From Quinella sp. 1Q5 (GTDB lineage: Bacteria > Bacillota > Negativicutes > Selenomonadales > Selenomonadaceae), in the NCBI GenBank assembly GCA_014764605.1, contig JACXWG010000012.1:1-35033 (forward strand): a stretch of DNA of 35,033 bases, written 5' to 3'. The notes below the pieces were generated by a model. That model saw nothing but the letters and a program-made list of their open reading frames with translations. It searched no databases and was not told where the DNA came from. This document shows positions 32,686 to 35,033 of the stretch, one piece after another. The translations under genes were made by a program, and so were the position numbers. Position 1 is the stretch's first letter. The number at the start of each line of letters is the position of its first letter.

Positions 32686-34482
32686 ATGCGCGAAGACAAT
32701 ATCTTTAAAATCGGCGATGTCGTCGAAGGCGAGAGTCTTATCGGTTACGAAAAATTTTATCAAAAACTTCGTAGGGACATCCTCGTTAATCGAGGAAACT
32801 TAGCACTTGTCGGGCTTCATCGAATGGGCAAGACCTCTCTCATGAAAAAATTGCATAAGGAAGTTAAGCACTCCATTCCATCGATTATCTCAATTTTCAT
32901 CAATATCCAAGAGCTCGTTGACGAAGAAAACAAATTCGCTTTTGACTCTCTACTCTTATACATTGCCAATGAAATTAAGGACGGTTTATTTCGCCGCCGT
33001 ACCCCGAACCAATGCGACGATTTTTGTTATGTCTTTGACAAATTCGAGAAGACTCCCTTCGGCAGGAATTTTTTTCGTCATTACTTTAAGGCTCTCTTCG
33101 AGGAAATAAAAAGTTTGGACTTGCACGTGCTATTGATTTTGGACGAATTCGATGCGGCAGAAAAAATTTTCAAGACCAACGCCGACTTTGAACTTTTCCG
33201 TAGCTTAGCTTCCCCCGATTTTGCCGTAAGTCTAGTTTTTATCTCGCGCCGCCGCCTCTATATGATTGAGAAGAAGAACGAGAACAACTCCACCTTTCAC
33301 AGCTCTTTTCCCGAAAGTCCTCTCACCGGTTTTTCCGACGACGACGTGAAATTATTTTTTGAGACGTTGGAAAAGAACTACGAAATTTCTTTGCCGCCCG
33401 AACAAATCGAACGTATAAAATATTACGCGGGTCGTTCACCTTACATCTACTCCACTTTTTGCCACGAGATTGTCGAAAAAAAAATTAGTGGGCAAAAGAA
33501 CTTCGACGCGGACGAAATTTACAAGCTTGTCGTTTCCACGCTCACCAACTATGCCAATGTTCTCTATGAACGCTTGCAGACCGATGGGCATCTCTCCAAA
33601 ATCCTCGGCATTCTTTTTGGTCCTTCCCTTAATGTAACGCAAAGCGATAAAGACTTGCTCTTCTTTATGGGTTACTTAAGCGACAAACCCGACGTCGAAG
33701 ATCATTATCAAGCTCTGTCGGGTTACTTCACCGACGACTTGCACAACAAATATTCTGTCGACGATTCTTGGAAAAATATTATCGACGTAGAAAAACTCAT
33801 GAAGTCGCTGGTTACTGACGCTTTCCCAACACTCGATAACAACCTGATGACCCAAGCTTACTCCAAACTTTTCGGTGCCGAAAAAAAATTCAACTACTCA
33901 CTCTACAAAAATTTCATCAGCAACAATCTCAAAGTCTTCGGCAGAAATTCTACCTTGATTGAAGTCTTGTCGTTGAGTGATACTTTCGTGATAATTCAGT
34001 TCCAATGGGATGAGCTATTTAAAAAATTCTTCGAGTGCAAAGTGTTTGAAGCTTACAAAGAAAAATTCGAGTTGTGTGCCAAGGCTCGCAACCCGCTAGC
34101 TCACGGTCACCCCGAATATTTATCAAAGTTTCAGCAGAATCAGGTCAATGTCTACTGCTCAGAAATTTTGGAGATTGTTAAGAAATGTCAGCAAAAGTTG
34201 AAATCTGCCGCTGTTGCACCGCCCGCCGCATCTGAAGAAAAAATTACACCGCCGACTTTATCCGTTCCTCAGGACAACATCGGCAAGGTCGGCATGCTCA
34301 TTAATATCTTTCACAAAAAAAACGGAGGCATTAAAGGAACAATTTTCGGAGTACCTGGCACTATCGAGAAAAAACTTTTGACGGAGAACACGGATTATTC
34401 AGGGCAATCTCTCCGCGTTAAAGTGACCAGCTTAAATTCTCAAGGCACTGGCTACTTACTCGAACCGGTCAACGACAACTGA
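32686..34482 (+). CDS. AAA/STAND ATPase with HEPN RNase-type domain (598 aa)
   Basis: The ATG at 32686 follows GGGGAGG and lies 2 bp after the previous stop, so translation is coupled. Residues 35-280 are an AAA/STAND ATPase: Walker A GLHRMGKTS (Lys49), Walker B VLLILDEFD (Asp153, Glu154), a sensor-like VSLVFISRRR, then an arginine-bearing helical lid (AGRSPYIYSTFCHEI). Residues about 400-505 form a helical domain with KARNPLAHGH: Arg468 and His473 make the R-x4-H motif of HEPN ribonucleases, with a further His475. After a Pro/Ala linker comes a small beta-rich domain (533-595, VGMLINIFHKKNGGIKGTIFG). RNA cleavage triggered by NTPase sensing is the likely logic (inference). Confidence 0.78.
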   Translation: MREDNIFKIGDVVEGESLIGYEKFYQKLRRDILVNRGNLALVGLHRMGKTSLMKKLHKEVKHSIPSIISIFINIQELVDEENKFAFDSLLLYIANEIKDGLFRRRTPNQCDDFCYVFDKFEKTPFGRNFFRHYFKALFEEIKSLDLHVLLILDEFDAAEKIFKTNADFELFRSLASPDFAVSLVFISRRRLYMIEKKNENNSTFHSSFPESPLTGFSDDDVKLFFETLEKNYEISLPPEQIERIKYYAGRSPYIYSTFCHEIVEKKISGQKNFDADEIYKLVVSTLTNYANVLYERLQTDGHLSKILGILFGPSLNVTQSDKDLLFFMGYLSDKPDVEDHYQALSGYFTDDLHNKYSVDDSWKNIIDVEKLMKSLVTDAFPTLDNNLMTQAYSKLFGAEKKFNYSLYKNFISNNLKVFGRNSTLIEVLSLSDTFVIIQFQWDELFKKFFECKVFEAYKEKFELCAKARNPLAHGHPEYLSKFQQNQVNVYCSEILEIVKKCQQKLKSAAVAPPAASEEKITPPTLSVPQDNIGKVGMLINIFHKKNGGIKGTIFGVPGTIEKKLLTENTDYSGQSLRVKVTSLNSQGTGYLLEPVNDN

Positions 34483-34498
34483 CACACTCAAAAAAGTC

Positions 34499-34570
34499 TC
34501 ATCGAGCGGCTTGCTTCGTGAACGTGGCATGACTGCTCAAGCAACTACTTTCAAAGCTATTACCAAGTAA
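34499..34570 (+). pseudogene. Second copy of the dead gene tail
   Basis: Nearly the same DNA as 6944-7014: it encodes the end ...IERLAS-ERGMTAQATTFKAITK, but one extra base near 34525 shifts the frame and brings a TGA. It starts abruptly 16 bp after the ATPase-HEPN stop, so only the 3' tail was transferred or kept. Family unknown. Confidence 0.55.
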
Positions 34571-34593
34571 AAAAATTTCCCAGTCAACGAAAA

Positions 34594-34632
34594 CCTCAGG
34601 GCAATTTCTTTGTCGCTCTGGGGTGTTTTTTA
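34594..34632 (+). terminator. Intrinsic terminator after the ATPase genes
   Basis: CCTCAGGGC pairs with GCTCTGGGG (including G-U), followed by TGTTTTTTATTT. The flank (TTTCCCAGTCAACGAAA) is shared with the terminator at 7036-7074. Confidence 0.78.
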
Positions 34633-34645
34633 TTTCACATTTCAG

Positions 34646-34674
34646 TTGACAACTCGCCAACCTCTATGTAACAT
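34646..34674 (+). promoter_or_regulatory. Near-consensus promoter of the MerR-like gene
   Basis: TTGACA, 17 bases, TAACAT: a near-perfect vegetative promoter. Transcription would start around 34681, just at a hairpin, leaving a leader of about 90 bases. Confidence 0.82.
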
Positions 34675-34681
34675 TAGCAAA

Positions 34682-34721
34682 AACTCTTTGCCAGCAATTT
34701 CATAGATAACGGCAAAGAGTT
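34682..34721 (+). promoter_or_regulatory. 5' leader hairpin
   Basis: AACTCTTTGCC and GGCAAAGAGTT pair perfectly over 11 bp around an 18-base loop, right at the predicted 5' end of the transcript. No U-tract follows directly, so it is more likely an mRNA-stabilising or protein-binding structure, or an element end, than a terminator. Confidence 0.6.
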
Positions 34722-34769
34722 CTAGGAAGTTGTTGGTAAAGGGTTTTTTCATTACAGGAGGTGCATTTT

Positions 34770-35033
34770 ATGAATAGCGACAAAAAATTGCTGAAGACGA
34801 GTGTAGCGGCTGAGTTTCTCTGCGTGCCTCATAGGACTTTTCAGCGTTGGGTCAAAGAGGGCAAGTTGATTCCAGATTTCGTGAGCGACGGCGGACATAA
34901 CTTCTTTTCCGAAGAAACTCTGTCCCGTTTTAAAATCGATGTCCAAAATCAAAACGCGCCACTCCAAAACGCGCCACTCACTCCCCAAAACGCGCCACTC
35001 GGCTCGCAAAACGCGCCACTCACTCCCCAAAAC
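34770..35033 (+). CDS. MerR-like HTH DNA-binding protein with QNAPL repeats (partial, runs off window)
   Basis: ATG 34770 follows AGGAGGTG (34756-34763) and stays open for 88 codons to the window edge. Residues 6-60 form a MerR/excisionase-type helix-turn-helix: LLKTSVAAEFLCVPHRTFQRWVKEGKLIPDF, then GGHNFFSEETLSRFK, the usual wing-and-helix pattern. After it comes a low-complexity tail of QNAPL units (QNAPL, QNAPLTP, QNAPLGS) from a 15/21-bp DNA repeat. The family could be an IS607-type resolvase N-terminus, an excisionase, or a stand-alone regulator; the missing part would decide. The opposite strand also has a frame, but it is only the shadow of the repeats. Confidence 0.7.
   Translation, partial: MNSDKKLLKTSVAAEFLCVPHRTFQRWVKEGKLIPDFVSDGGHNFFSEETLSRFKIDVQNQNAPLQNAPLTPQNAPLGSQNAPLTPQN
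34950..35033 (+). repeat. Tandem repeat, CAAAACGCGCCACTC units
   Basis: Four copies of the 15-bp unit start at 34950, 34965, 34986 and 35007, with a fifth begun at 35028. Six-base inserts (ACTCCC or GGCTCG) follow units 2 to 4. All steps are multiples of three, so the protein frame is kept. Copy number may vary between strains. Confidence 0.88.

Noticed and set aside
34752-35030. Minus-strand 92-codon frame with EWRVL repeats
   Set aside because: It is the complement of the tandem repeats in the HTH gene, lacks a ribosome site, and runs through the well-supported HTH coding region.

Overview
The window looks like a chromosomal segment of an anaerobic, diderm Firmicute, most likely a Negativicute (Selenomonas/Phascolarctobacterium-like). 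That placement is inference: an outer-membrane RND/TolC-type efflux operon sits beside a mannose-family PTS and a Bacillus-like myo-inositol dehydrogenase. No rRNA, tRNA or CRISPR array was seen.

Layout. 1-327: end of an IS5-family element that has cut off all but the tail of a surface-protein gene. 414-6730 (+): nitroreductase, RND adaptor lipoprotein, RND pump and a frameshifted TolC-like gene, in one operon. 6781-7074: a dead gene tail with a terminator, repeated near 34.5 kb. 7078-11830 (-): inositol unit with an AraC regulator, iolG, an MFS sugar transporter and a TIM-barrel isomerase/epimerase. A 13-bp motif lies upstream of both araC and iolG. 11966-16224 (-): a histidine kinase and NarL-type regulator bracketed by two different membrane-anchored sugar-binding proteins, with no ABC permease. 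This looks like a sugar-sensing module. 16229-19026 (-): mannose-family PTS IIA-IIB-IIC-IID. 19027-21850: a gene graveyard, with a TIM-barrel/AraC fusion broken by one stop codon, a SpoIIE-type phosphatase remnant and scraps.

21883-34482 is the exciting part, an accessory island. It encodes (1) a 1083-aa protein with the DxDGD signature and flanking motifs of the two-barrel RNA polymerase family (eukaryotic RNAi-type RdRPs and phage YonO); (2) a 365-aa protein I do not recognise; (3) a 1711-aa protein with a small beta-barrel, a cold-shock-like RNA-binding domain, TPR-like helices, a beta-sandwich and a STAND/AAA ATPase; (4) a 598-aa AAA ATPase with a HEPN RNase-type R-x4-H motif and a C-terminal beta-rich domain. 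Polymerase, RNA-binding, NTPase-sensor and RNase-like parts together suggest an undescribed RNA-centred defence or conflict system (inference). Between genes 2 and 3, on the opposite strand, are a self-contained small-RNA unit (promoter, structured body, strong terminator) and an array of five Shine-Dalgarno-led mini-ORFs, four of them encoding 13-15-residue hydrophobic peptides.

34499-35033: second copy of the dead tail plus terminator, a near-consensus promoter, a leader hairpin, and the start of a MerR-like HTH protein with QNAPL repeats that runs off the window.
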